Part shown: piece by piece, positions 16,182-24,412 of the stretch
Layout of the letters: each line of letters opens with the position of its first letter
How positions within the stretch are numbered: position 1 is the first letter of the stretch
Assembly (NCBI GenBank): GCA_016202565.1
Contig: JACQOK010000232.1
Span: 1 to 36,150, forward strand
DNA length: 36,150 bases
Direction of reading: 5' to 3'
Origin: Betaproteobacteria bacterium
Lineage (GTDB): Bacteria > Pseudomonadota > Gammaproteobacteria > Burkholderiales > SG8-41
The notes under the pieces: generated by a model
What the model saw: only the letters and a program-made list of their open reading frames with translations
The model's database searches: none
Told to the model about the DNA's origin: nothing
Translations under genes and position numbers: made by a program

Positions 16182-16811
16182 ATGAGATTCGCCAGCGTAA
16201 GCTTCGGCCACAACTTCGCCATCCCGCCCGAGTACGCGTTCTGCGCGCCCGACCGCAAGACACGCGTCAGGATGTCACAGAACTGCAGCCCGCATCTCAC
16301 GTGGAGCGATCTGCCTGCCGGCGCCGGGTCGCTCGCGCTGCTCTGCCACGATTACGACGTGCCGAGCAAGCCCGACGACGTCAACCAGGAGGGGCGCACG
16401 ATACCCGCGTCATTGCCGCGCATCGATTTCTATCACTGGGTGCTGGTCGATATCGACCCCAAGTGGGGGATCATCAAGGCCGGCGAATTCTCCAACGGCG
16501 TCACGCCGCGCGGCAAGAAAGGTCCGGAGGGCCCACGCGGCACCCGCCAGGGGATCAACGATTACACCATGTGGTTCGCCTCGGACAAGGACATGTCCGG
16601 GAACTACTTCGGCTACGACGGCCCGTGCCCGCCGTGGAACGACACCGTTCCGCACCACTACGTGTTCACGCTCTATGCGCTCGACGTCGACAAATGTCCG
16701 GTGAACGGCATCTTCAAGGGCCCCGACGTGCTGGCGGCGATCGAGGGGCACGTGCTCGCCAAGGCGGGTTTCACCGGCCTCTACAGCCTCAATCCGAACA
16801 TCAAGGTGTGA
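16182..16811 (+). CDS. YbhB/YbcL-family (PEBP, Raf-kinase-inhibitor-like) protein
   Basis: 209 residues of the phosphatidylethanolamine-binding-protein fold. CSPHLTWSDLPAGAGSLALLCHDYDVP contains the family D-P-like anion-pocket region, and DFYHWVLVDIDP, FGYDGPCPPWNDTVPHHYVFTLYALD give the conserved GPxPP..xHxY core. There is no signal peptide, so it is cytosolic. Biochemical function of bacterial members is not settled. GGAGGACGG precedes ATG 16182. TATAAC at about 16141-16146 may be a -10, without a good -35. A strong hairpin terminator follows 20 bp after the stop. Confidence 0.9.
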   Translation: MRFASVSFGHNFAIPPEYAFCAPDRKTRVRMSQNCSPHLTWSDLPAGAGSLALLCHDYDVPSKPDDVNQEGRTIPASLPRIDFYHWVLVDIDPKWGIIKAGEFSNGVTPRGKKGPEGPRGTRQGINDYTMWFASDKDMSGNYFGYDGPCPPWNDTVPHHYVFTLYALDVDKCPVNGIFKGPDVLAAIEGHVLAKAGFTGLYSLNPNIKV

Positions 16812-16830
16812 GCGCCTTCCTTCCATCACG

Positions 16831-16860
16831 AAGGCCGGCCGCCCCCGGCCTTTCTTGTTT
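16831..16860 (+). terminator. Rho-independent terminator after the YbhB-type gene
   Basis: AAGGCCGG (16831-16838) pairs with CCGGCCTT (16845-16852) around a six-base loop, followed by the T-rich tail TCTTGTTT. It starts 19 bp after the stop codon. Confidence 0.75.
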
Positions 16861-16910
16861 GAGGGCTTTCGTTCCCGCTTTTTTTTTGGAGGGCTTTCGT
16901 TCCCGCTTTT
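16861..16910. repeat. Two direct copies of a GAGGGCTTTCGTTCCCGCTTTT element
   Basis: GAGGGCTTTCGTTCCCGC plus TTTT occurs at 16861-16882 and again at 16889-16910, separated by TTTTTG. A variant is at 13606-13626 and a degenerate one at 35530-35546. The second copy ends 3 bp before the hrpA start codon, so it occupies the place of that gene's ribosome-binding site. Confidence 0.8.
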
Positions 16911-16913
16911 CTT

Positions 16914-19900
16914 GTGAGACCTGACCTGGAGCGGCGGCTGCGCAACCTGCCGCAGCCGACCTATCCCGACGAACTGCCGGTGGTGGCAAAGCGCGCCGAG
17001 ATCGCCGCCGCCATCGCGGCCAACCCGGTCGTGATCGTCTGCGGCGAGACCGGGTCGGGCAAGACGACGCAACTGCCCAAGATCTGCCTGGAGCTGAAGC
17101 GCGGCGTGACGGGCCTCGTCGGCCACACCCAGCCGCGGCGCATCGCCGCGCGCACCGTTGCCGCGCGCGTTGCGACCGAATTGAAAAGCCCGCTCGGGCA
17201 CGCCGTGGGCTACAAGGTGCGCTTCTCCGACAAGCTTTCCGCGAATACCTACATCAAGCTCATGACCGACGGCATTTTGCTCGCCGAGACGCAGGGCGAC
17301 CGACTGCTCAGGAGCTACGACACGCTGATCATCGATGAGGCGCATGAGCGCAGTCTCAACATCGACTTTCTGCTCGGCTATGTGAAGCGCCTGCTGCCGC
17401 GGCGCCCCGATCTCAAGGTGATCGTCACCTCTGCGACCATCGATGCGGAGCGCTTCTCCCGGCACTTCGACAACGCGCCGGTGATCGAGGTATCCGGCCG
17501 CACCTATCCCGTGGATATACGCTATCGGCCGCTGGGAGAGCCGGAAACGGACGACGAGCAGGACATCGACCAGGCGATCCTCGACGCGGTGGACGAACTT
17601 GCGCGCGAGCGCGCCGGCGGCGACATCCTGGTGTTCCTGCCGGGCGAGCGCGAGATCCGCGAAACGACGGAGGCGCTGCGCAAACACCCCTTCGACAAGC
17701 TCAGGGCGGGCACGCCGAGTGCCGAGATCCTGCCGCTCTATGCGCGGCTTTCGTTCGAAGAGCAGGAACGCGTTTTCCGCACCGGCGGCGCGCGCCGCAT
17801 CGTGCTCGCCACCAATGTCGCCGAGACTTCGCTCACCGTGCCGGGAATCCGCTACGTGATCGACACCGGACTTGCGCGCGTCAACCGTTACAGCTATCGC
17901 AACAAGGTCGAGCAGCTGCAGGTGGAAAAAATCTCGCGTGCGTCGGCCAATCAGCGCGCCGGACGCTGCGGGCGCGTCGCAGCCGGGGTGTGCATCCGTC
18001 TTTACCCGGAGGACGATTACGCGGCGCGCCCCGAGTACACCGACCCCGAAATCCTGCGCTCCTCGCTCGCTTCGGTCATCCTGCGCATGAAATCGCTCAG
18101 GATCGGCAATGTCGAGGATTTCCCGTTTCTCGACCCGCCCGGCGCGCGCATGATCGCCGACGGCTACCAGCTCCTGAACGAGCTCGGTGCAGTGGACGAA
18201 CGCAATGATCTCACCGCCGTCGGCTGGCAGCTGGCGAAGTTCCCGATCGACCCGCGGATTGCGCGCATGGTCCTCGCCGCAAAGGAGGAGGGGTGTCTTG
18301 CCGAAGTGCTGGTCATTGCCGCGGCGCTCTCGATTCAGGATCCGCGGGAGCGGCCGCTCGAGCGCGCGGAGGCCGCCGACCGCGCGCACGAGCAATTCCA
18401 GGATGAGCGCTCGGATTTTCTCGGCTACCTCAAGATCTGGAAATTCTTCGAGGAAGCGCTGCGGCACAAGAAATCGAACCGCAAGCTGCACGATCTCGTG
18501 CACGAGCACTTCCTTTCCCACCGGCGCATGCGCGAGTGGCGCGATATTCACGGCCAGCTCGCCGCGCTCGTGGGCGAGATGGGCATGCACGCGAACGAAA
18601 CGCCGGCAGGTTACGAACAAGTTCATCGTGCGCTGCTGGCGGGTCTATTGGGCAATATCGGCTGCAAGACCGAGGAAGGCGGTGAATATCTCGGTGCGCG
18701 CGGCATCAAGTTCGCCGTCTTTCCCGGCTCGGTGCTGAGAAAGGCACAGCCCAGGTGGGTGATGGCGGCCGAACTCGTCGAGACCACGCGTCTCTACGCG
18801 CGCTGCCTGGCGAAGATCGAACCGGAATGGATCGAGCCGATCGCACGGCGGCTCGTCAATCGTCACTACTTCGATCCGCACTGGGAAAAGGAGCGGGCGA
18901 TGGTGGTCGCTTTCGAGCGCGTCACGCTCTATGGAATCACCATCGTACCCAGGCGCAGCGTGCACTATGGGCCGATCAATCCGGGCGAAGCGCGCCGGAT
19001 TTTCATCCGGCAGGCGCTCGCCGCCGGCGACCACGCCACGCGTGCGCCTTTTTTCGAGCACAATCGACGACTGATCAAGGAAGTCCAGGAGCTGGAGCAC
19101 AAGGCACGCCGGCGCGACGTGCTGGTGGATGAAGAGACGATCTTCGCCTTCTACGACGAAATCATTCCGGCGGGAATCGTCAACGGCGCGGGTTTCGAGA
19201 AGTGGCGCCGGGAAGCGGAGCAGGCGAACCCGAAACTGCTGTTCCTCACGCGCGACTACCTGATGCGGCATGCGGCGGCCGAGATCACCGAAGCGCAGTT
19301 TCCCGAAACGCTGCACGTGGACGACGTCGACCTGAAGCTCAGATACCGCTTCGACCCGGGCCACCCGCTCGACGGCGTGACGGCCACCGTGCCGCTGCAT
19401 CTGCTCAACAAGCTCGAAGCCGCACCCTTCGACCGGCTGGTGCCGGGCATGATCCGCGAGAAGGTCTCGTTTGCGTTCAAAGCGCTGCCCAAGTCGATCC
19501 GCCGGCACCTCGTGCCGCTACCGGAACAGGTCACCGCGTTCCTGACGGAATGCGGGAGAGGTGCGACGAGAGAGGAGGGAGGAGAAGACCGCGAAACCTT
19601 CGCAACGGCGCTGGCGCGCCATGTTCGGCGAGTCGTGGGTGCGCCGGTTGCGACCGAGGTCGTGGAAGCAATCGCGTATCCGCAGCATCTCAGGATGAAT
19701 TTTCGCGTGGTGGATGATGCGGGCCGCGAGCTGGCGAGCGGGCGCGATCTCGCGGAGCTGAAGACGCAGCTCGGGCAGGCCGCGCAACTCACTTTCAGCG
19801 CGGCCGATACCGGCATCGAGCGCGAGAACATCCGCGTCTGGGATTTCGGCGACCTGCCGCGGGAGATTTCATTCACCCGTAACGGGCGCAAGCTCACCGG

Positions 19901-20681
19901 GTATCCCGCGCTGGTGGACGAAGGCGGGAGCGTCGCGATTCGGCTGTTCGACGTGCGGCAGGCGGCGGATGCGGCGATGCGCGCCGGCGCGCGGCGGCTG
20001 GTGCGCCTCGCCCTCAAGGAGCAGATGCGGCAATTCGAGAAGAACCTGCGCGGCTTCGACCAGGCGGCGCTGCAATTGCGCGGCGTGGCGAGTGTCGATG
20101 ATCTCAAGGAAGACCTGATTGCCGCGATTGCAGATCGCGCGTTCATCGGCGAGGATGCCATGCCCCGCACGCTGCACGAATTCGAAGCGCAGCGCGCCCG
20201 CGCCCGCACGCGGCTGCCGGCGGTGACCGAGGCGGCGTGCCGGCTTCTTGCGGCGATCGCCGCGGAATATCAGCATGTCATGTTGCGGTTGGCCAGTAGC
20301 GGCGGTATGCTGGCACGGCCCGCGGCCGATATCCGGGCGCAACTCGCGCGGCTCGTCCACAAGGGGTTTTTCAGTGCGACGCCGTGGGAGCGGCTTTCGC
20401 ATCTGCCGCGCTACCTCAAAGCGATGCAGGTGCGCTTTGACAAGTATCCGAACGACCCCGGGCGCGACGCAAAACATGCCGCGAGCATCGCGGAATGGTG
20501 GAAGCGCTACGAAGAGCGTCTGGACCGGCAGCGCAAGACGGGGGCGGTCGATCCCAGACTCGAGGAATTCCGATGGCATATCGAGGAGCTACGCGTTTCA
20601 CTTCATGCGCAGGAACTGAAGACGCCGTACCCCGTCTCGGCCAAGCGACTGCAGAAGCTGTGGACCGCAATGGCGGCGTAA
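16914..20681 (+). CDS. hrpA: ATP-dependent RNA helicase HrpA (DEAH box)
   Basis: 1255 residues, close to the about 1300 of E. coli HrpA. This cytosolic DEAH/RHA helicase is linked to mRNA processing and, in E. coli, ribosome rescue. Motif I GETGSGKTTQ is near residue 43, Ia TQPRRIAARTVA near 64, motif II IIDEAHERSLN near 140, and motif III TSATIDAERFS near 170. Motifs V and VI are ATNVAETSLTVPGI and QRAGRCGRV. The HA2/OB region and the long HrpA-specific C-terminal domain follow. Start GTG 16914 has no Shine-Dalgarno, since a repeat occupies that place. Residues around 258-267 (PFDKLRAGTP) are a translated dispersed repeat inserted in frame. It is a single-gene transcript: terminators lie before and after it. 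Confidence 0.96.
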   Translation: MRPDLERRLRNLPQPTYPDELPVVAKRAEIAAAIAANPVVIVCGETGSGKTTQLPKICLELKRGVTGLVGHTQPRRIAARTVAARVATELKSPLGHAVGYKVRFSDKLSANTYIKLMTDGILLAETQGDRLLRSYDTLIIDEAHERSLNIDFLLGYVKRLLPRRPDLKVIVTSATIDAERFSRHFDNAPVIEVSGRTYPVDIRYRPLGEPETDDEQDIDQAILDAVDELARERAGGDILVFLPGEREIRETTEALRKHPFDKLRAGTPSAEILPLYARLSFEEQERVFRTGGARRIVLATNVAETSLTVPGIRYVIDTGLARVNRYSYRNKVEQLQVEKISRASANQRAGRCGRVAAGVCIRLYPEDDYAARPEYTDPEILRSSLASVILRMKSLRIGNVEDFPFLDPPGARMIADGYQLLNELGAVDERNDLTAVGWQLAKFPIDPRIARMVLAAKEEGCLAEVLVIAAALSIQDPRERPLERAEAADRAHEQFQDERSDFLGYLKIWKFFEEALRHKKSNRKLHDLVHEHFLSHRRMREWRDIHGQLAALVGEMGMHANETPAGYEQVHRALLAGLLGNIGCKTEEGGEYLGARGIKFAVFPGSVLRKAQPRWVMAAELVETTRLYARCLAKIEPEWIEPIARRLVNRHYFDPHWEKERAMVVAFERVTLYGITIVPRRSVHYGPINPGEARRIFIRQALAAGDHATRAPFFEHNRRLIKEVQELEHKARRRDVLVDEETIFAFYDEIIPAGIVNGAGFEKWRREAEQANPKLLFLTRDYLMRHAAAEITEAQFPETLHVDDVDLKLRYRFDPGHPLDGVTATVPLHLLNKLEAAPFDRLVPGMIREKVSFAFKALPKSIRRHLVPLPEQVTAFLTECGRGATREEGGEDRETFATALARHVRRVVGAPVATEVVEAIAYPQHLRMNFRVVDDAGRELASGRDLAELKTQLGQAAQLTFSAADTGIERENIRVWDFGDLPREISFTRNGRKLTGYPALVDEGGSVAIRLFDVRQAADAAMRAGARRLVRLALKEQMRQFEKNLRGFDQAALQLRGVASVDDLKEDLIAAIADRAFIGEDAMPRTLHEFEAQRARARTRLPAVTEAACRLLAAIAAEYQHVMLRLASSGGMLARPAADIRAQLARLVHKGFFSATPWERLSHLPRYLKAMQVRFDKYPNDPGRDAKHAASIAEWWKRYEERLDRQRKTGAVDPRLEEFRWHIEELRVSLHAQELKTPYPVSAKRLQKLWTAMAA
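17687..17712 (+). repeat. PFDKLRAG-type dispersed repeat inside hrpA
   Basis: CCCCTTCGACAAGCTCAGGG then CGGGC encodes PFDKLRAG within the helicase, between EALRKH and SAEILPLYARLS. This is the well-known CCCTTCGACAAGCTCAGGG repeat that normally lies between genes. Here its length keeps the frame, adding about 9-10 residues to a surface loop of the second RecA-like domain. Confidence 0.75.
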
Positions 20682-20815
20682 GCGTTCCCCGGACCCGATG
20701 CTGCATCATTTGGACTGGAGCCGGTGTGAACCACCTGCTTCGTTGCGTGCCTAAATATATGAGAATTGCACTCGACGGTTTGTTCCCGCTACCGGCAGAA
20801 GCGGTTGATTCCACG

Positions 20816-20843
20816 GGCGGCTATCACCATAGCCGCCTGTTTT
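20816..20843 (+). terminator. Rho-independent terminator between hrpA and the polyene operon
   Basis: GGCGGCTAT (20816-20824) pairs perfectly with ATAGCCGCC (20829-20837) around CACC, followed by TGTTTTC. It lies 135 bp after the hrpA stop and 53 bp before the acyl-carrier-protein start, so it ends hrpA transcription or attenuates the operon behind it. No convincing promoter was seen in 20682-20895. Confidence 0.8.
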
Positions 20844-20895
20844 CGGTGGTGACTGCACAAAGCAGCCGGTGTGCGAGTCCAGAGAGGAGCCAGGC

Positions 20896-21195
20896 ATGGG
20901 CAAATTTGCAACTGAAATCGCGCGGCAAGGCAGCACGTTGACCCCTGAGGAACTCGAACTGGCCGAGCTGATCGTGACCAGTCTCAACCTGGAGCTGCAA
21001 GCGGCGGACATCGATCCGGATGCCCCCCTGTACGGAGAGGGCCTGGGCCTGGATTCGATCGATATTCTGGAACTCGCCCTGGCCGTGTCGAAGGCCTACG
21101 GCATCAAGCTGCGCTCCGATGATGAAAACAACCGGAAGGTTTTCAGTTCCTTGCGCAGCCTGAACCAGCATATTCAGCAGCATCGGACGAAGTAG
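20896..21195 (+). CDS. Acyl carrier protein of the aryl-polyene cluster
   Basis: 99 residues. The 4'-phosphopantetheine attachment site is GLGLDSIDILEL with Ser54, in a four-helix ACP fold from about residue 17 to 90. It would carry the growing polyene chain, or its aryl starter, in the cytosol. ATG 20896 (MGKFATEIARQG) has GAGAGGAG 6 bp upstream; the frame is open 27 bp further but without a start as good. It is the first gene of a run in which each following gene overlaps or nearly touches the previous. Xanthomonadin and E. coli-type APE clusters also have a dedicated ACP (XanC, ApeE/F). Only one ACP gene is seen here. Confidence 0.93.
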   Translation: MGKFATEIARQGSTLTPEELELAELIVTSLNLELQAADIDPDAPLYGEGLGLDSIDILELALAVSKAYGIKLRSDDENNRKVFSSLRSLNQHIQQHRTK

Positions 21196-21855
21196 ATGCG
21201 CTGGCCCGCCGGGTGGTTGTGGAAGGCGCTGATCCTCATTGGATGCATTGGGTATCAGTTGCTGGCGCATCTGGCGGTGAGCGAAAACGAGGCAGGACCG
21301 TTCCGGACGGCGCTGCTGTGGCTGCCGCTGCTGGTGCTGGCCTACTGGGCGCTCATGCATGCCGGCAGCAAGCTCTTATGGCTGCTGGTGATTTTGGCTG
21401 CCGGCGCGGGAATCTACCTGCTGCAGGGCCAGGAACAGTTGAGCACGGCGGCAATATACGGCGTTCCGCATGGTGCGGCATATCTCTTCCTGCTCTGGTT
21501 TTTCGGACGCACGCTCCGGCGCGGAAAAGAACCCCTGATTACGCGATTTGCCCGCCGCGTTCACGGCACGCTGCCGCCGTACATGGAAGCCTATACGCGC
21601 GGCGTCACGATCGCGTGGTGCGTTTTTTTCGGCGCCCAGTTGGCGGCTTCGGCGCTGCTGTTCGCATTCGCTTCAGTCGATGCCTGGTCGCTCTTCATCA
21701 ATATCCTCAATTTCCCGCTGCTCGCGCTCATGTTCGCGGGTGAGTACCTCTATCGCGTGACGCGATACCGCAACTACCCGCACGCGTCCATTGCGAAAAT
21801 GATGCAGGTGTTCGCCAAGGATTCGTCCCTTTCCGACAGCGCCAAAGCGCGCTGA
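21196..21855 (+). CDS. Polytopic membrane protein of the aryl-polyene cluster
   Basis: 219 residues with about six hydrophobic spans (for example ALILIGCIGYQLLAHLAV, LLWLPLLVLAYWALMHA, LLWLLVILAAGAGIYLL, AYLFLLWFFG, WCVFFGAQLAASALLFA). The Arg-rich loop FGRTLRRGKEPLITRFARRVHG and the conserved-looking C-terminal FAGEYLYRVTRYRNYPH resemble the COG4648-type membrane protein found in aryl-polyene clusters. ATG 21196 directly follows the ACP stop codon (TAG ATG), so translation is coupled. Its biochemical role is not established; it may anchor the synthase at the inner membrane, which is inference. Confidence 0.85.
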   Translation: MRWPAGWLWKALILIGCIGYQLLAHLAVSENEAGPFRTALLWLPLLVLAYWALMHAGSKLLWLLVILAAGAGIYLLQGQEQLSTAAIYGVPHGAAYLFLLWFFGRTLRRGKEPLITRFARRVHGTLPPYMEAYTRGVTIAWCVFFGAQLAASALLFAFASVDAWSLFINILNFPLLALMFAGEYLYRVTRYRNYPHASIAKMMQVFAKDSSLSDSAKAR

Positions 21856-21864
21856 GGTATTCTC

Positions 21865-23202
21865 ATGGCTGACCTGCCCTTGCTCCGCAATCACGGCGTC
21901 GGCACGGTAATCGCCTATCGGGACCAGCGACCGGTCGGAGTAGATGACTTTCTGCGGCATGTCGTGCAGCTCGCTGCCGCACTGCCCGAGCGGCGGCACG
22001 TCCTCAATCTCTGTACCGATCGCTATCGCTTCACGGTGGGTTTTGCCGCTGCCCTCGTGCGCGGTCAGGTGAGCCTGCTGCCGCCGAATCTCGCACCCGG
22101 GTCGATCGGGGAGTTGAGCCGCTGTTACCCCGAGGTCTATTGCCTGACCGACGGGGCCGCGGAATACCCCGCGCTCGAGACGGTGTTTTTTCCGCAGACG
22201 CCGGATGGCGAACCGGGAGCGCTGGCGATTCCCGAGATTCCGGAGTTGCAGGTCGCGGCGATCCTGTTTACGTCGGGCTCGACGGGACGCCCTCTGCCGC
22301 ATGGGAAGTCATGGCGCAGCCTCTGCGCCGGTGCGTGCGCCGAAGCGGACCGGCTGGGCTTGCCGGCGCGTTCCGGCATGACGGTTCTGGGAACAGTGCC
22401 CCCGCAACATATGTACGGTCTGGAGTCGACCGTGCTGCTGCCAATGCAGAATGGCCTGGCGTTGCACGCCGGGCGGCCGTTCTTTCCAGCCGATGTCTGC
22501 GCCGAACTCGAGACCTTGCCGCGGCCGCGTGCTCTGGTGACCACCCCCGTCCACTTGCGGGCGCTGCTGGCCGAGTCGTCCGCTGCGCCGCCGGTGGATT
22601 TCCTGCTCAGCGCCACCGCACCGCTGTCCCCGCAACTGGCGGCCGAAGCTGAGGCGCGCTTCTCCGCGCCCCTCTATGAAATCTACGGCTGTACCGAGGC
22701 CGGTCAAGTGGCGCTGCGGCGGACCGCGCGCACCCCCGAGTGGCGGGCGCATCCCGGCCTCGCCCTGCGCCAGGATGAACGCGGAACCTGGGTGCGCGGC
22801 GGCCACGTGGAAACGGAGGTCCTGCTGGCTGACGTCATCGAGCTGCGCGACCGGGACGAATTTCTGCTGCATGGTCGAACCGCGGACCTCGTCAACGTCG
22901 CCGGCAAGCGCACCTCGCTCGCCAATCTCAACTATCACCTGAATTCCATCGAAGGCGTGCGCGACGGTGCGTTCGTCATACCGGAAGAAGACGGCCGCGC
23001 GGTAACGCGATTGACGGCGTTCGTGGTGGCGCCCGGACTGAGCAGCGAGACGATCATGAATGCGCTGCGCCAGCGCATCGACGCGGCTTTTCTTCCGCGG
23101 CCGCTGCACTTCGTGGAATCGCTGCCGCGCAACGCCACCGGCAAGCTGCCGCGCGAAGCGCTCAGCGAACTCGTATCCGCGCGAGAGGGAAAGGCGGGGT
23201 AA
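21865..23202 (+). CDS. AMP-dependent acyl/aryl ligase (ApeH/XanA2-like)
   Basis: 445 residues of the ANL adenylating superfamily, shorter than usual acyl-CoA synthetases (about 540), as is typical for polyene-cluster ligases. The ATP loop is ILFTSGSTGRPLPHGKSW (about 133-150), the substrate/ATP block is YEIYGCTEAGQ, and the C-terminal catalytic lysine is in RNATGKLPREAL. It would activate the aryl starter acid and load it onto the ACP. In xanthomonadin synthesis that acid is 3-hydroxybenzoate, and in APE it is 4-hydroxycinnamate or a related acid. Which acid applies cannot be decided, since no chorismatase or ammonia-lyase gene is present. ATG 21865 lies 9 bp after the membrane-protein stop. 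Confidence 0.9.
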   Translation: MADLPLLRNHGVGTVIAYRDQRPVGVDDFLRHVVQLAAALPERRHVLNLCTDRYRFTVGFAAALVRGQVSLLPPNLAPGSIGELSRCYPEVYCLTDGAAEYPALETVFFPQTPDGEPGALAIPEIPELQVAAILFTSGSTGRPLPHGKSWRSLCAGACAEADRLGLPARSGMTVLGTVPPQHMYGLESTVLLPMQNGLALHAGRPFFPADVCAELETLPRPRALVTTPVHLRALLAESSAAPPVDFLLSATAPLSPQLAAEAEARFSAPLYEIYGCTEAGQVALRRTARTPEWRAHPGLALRQDERGTWVRGGHVETEVLLADVIELRDRDEFLLHGRTADLVNVAGKRTSLANLNYHLNSIEGVRDGAFVIPEEDGRAVTRLTAFVVAPGLSSETIMNALRQRIDAAFLPRPLHFVESLPRNATGKLPREALSELVSAREGKAG

Positions 23203-23204
23203 CG

Positions 23205-23516
23205 ATGACATCCGTCGAGCGCGAGTTTCCTTCGGATCTCCGCGCCGCGCGCGGACACTTTCCCGGCAATCCGATCGTGCCCGGCGCGCTGCTGTTGAGC
23301 GAGACGCTGCGGGCCATCGAGGAAAGCCTGGGTGCACGCCTGTCGCCCTGCCGCATCACGTTCGCGAAATTCGTATACCCGACCCGCCCCGGCGACCGCC
23401 TTCTGATCGAATTTTCGGGTCCGGTCGCCGGCGTGGTCAGGTTCAGCTGCGCAGTCGGCGGAAGAACCGTGCTCAAGGGCGAAGTGAAATGCGACGCCAT
23501 GTCGGCAGCCAAATAG
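23205..23516 (+). CDS. FabZ/ApeI-like hot-dog 3-hydroxyacyl-ACP dehydratase
   Basis: 103 residues, a short single hot-dog domain. The helix motif GHFPGNPIVPGALLLSETLRA carries the catalytic His18. In FabZ the acid lies 14 residues after this His; here that position is Ser32 and Glu33 follows, as the adjacent acid does in ApeI-like enzymes. It would dehydrate 3-hydroxyacyl-ACP intermediates to build the conjugated double bonds, acting with the ApeP-like protein at 30284. ATG 23205 is 2 bp after the ligase stop. The acyltransferase gene starts inside it at 23489. Confidence 0.85.
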   Translation: MTSVEREFPSDLRAARGHFPGNPIVPGALLLSETLRAIEESLGARLSPCRITFAKFVYPTRPGDRLLIEFSGPVAGVVRFSCAVGGRTVLKGEVKCDAMSAAK

Positions 23517-24412
23517 ACGGCGAACTGCGACCGCAATGGGTCGCCCGTCCCGAGCGCCTCGGTCCGATCGTCGTTCGGGCCGCGACGTGGCTCGCGTTGA
23601 CACTGGGGCGCGCGGGGTCACGAGTGCTGCTGTTTTTCATCTGTTGGTACTTTCTCGCCGCTTCGGCCAGGGACCGGGCGGCATCGCGCCAGTACCTGCG
23701 CCGGGCGCTCGGGCGCGAACCCCGTTGGGCCGATCTGTTCCGTCACTATCACACGTTCGCGGCCACCCTGCTCGATCGTGTTTATCTGCTCAAAGGGCAG
23801 TTCATGCGGTTCGACGTGCGCGTACATGGAGAACCCATCGTTGCCGACATGGCAGCGCGCGGTGAAGGCTGCTTGCTGCTGGGCGCGCACATGGGCAGCT
23901 TCGAAATCGTTCGCTTCCTGGGCCGGGAGGCGGGCGGGGTCAACGTCAGTCTGGTCATGTACGAGGAAAACGCCAGAAGACTGAACGCTGTACTCAACGC
24001 TATCAATCCCAGGCTCGCGATGCGAATCATCGCGCTGGGCAAAGCGGATTCCATGCTGCAGGTGGAGAGTGCGCTGGCCCGCGGTGAATTCGTCGGCATG
24101 CTGGGGGACCGGACGATCGAAGGGGAGGGAACGGTCGCATGTCCGTTTCTCGGCGAGCCGGCCCGCTTTCCCGTCGGCCCGTTTCGCATCGCCGCGATGC
24201 TGGGAAGGCCCGTCGTGCTGATGCTCGGACTGTATCGCGGCGGCAACCGCTACGAAATTCACTTCGAGAAACTGGCCGATGTGCGGCGGACGGATCCCCG
24301 GCGGCGCGACCAGGTCCTGGAGCAGGCGGTGCGGGACTATGTTGCACGCCTGGAGCATTACTGCCGGCTCGCGCCGTACAACTGGTTCAACTTCTATGAT
24401 GTCTGGAAATAG
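23489..24412 (+). CDS. LPLAT-type acyltransferase (LpxL/WaaM-like)
   Basis: 307 residues of the lysophospholipid acyltransferase superfamily. An N-terminal hydrophobic stretch (VLLFFICWYFLAASA) tethers it to the inner membrane. The acyl-transfer motif is GAHMGSFEIVRFL, an HxxxxE variant of HxxxxD, and the later block is GMLGDRTIEGEGTVACPFLGEPARFPVGPFRIA. In aryl-polyene clusters such enzymes are proposed to attach the polyene or a fatty chain to the lipid carrier part. ATG 23489 overlaps the dehydratase gene by 28 bp. The frame is open further upstream, but there it only shadows the ligase and dehydratase genes. Confidence 0.88.
   Translation: MRRHVGSQIDGELRPQWVARPERLGPIVVRAATWLALTLGRAGSRVLLFFICWYFLAASARDRAASRQYLRRALGREPRWADLFRHYHTFAATLLDRVYLLKGQFMRFDVRVHGEPIVADMAARGEGCLLLGAHMGSFEIVRFLGREAGGVNVSLVMYEENARRLNAVLNAINPRLAMRIIALGKADSMLQVESALARGEFVGMLGDRTIEGEGTVACPFLGEPARFPVGPFRIAAMLGRPVVLMLGLYRGGNRYEIHFEKLADVRRTDPRRRDQVLEQAVRDYVARLEHYCRLAPYNWFNFYDVWK

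Noticed and set aside
16831-16860. Hairpin as a regulatory element of hrpA
   Set aside because: It lies just after the YbhB-type stop with a T-rich tail, so termination of that gene is the simpler reading.
16410-18626. A 738-codon open frame on the minus strand
   Set aside because: It covers the ends of the YbhB-type gene and hrpA in antisense and shows no domain; hrpA helicase motifs are on the other strand.
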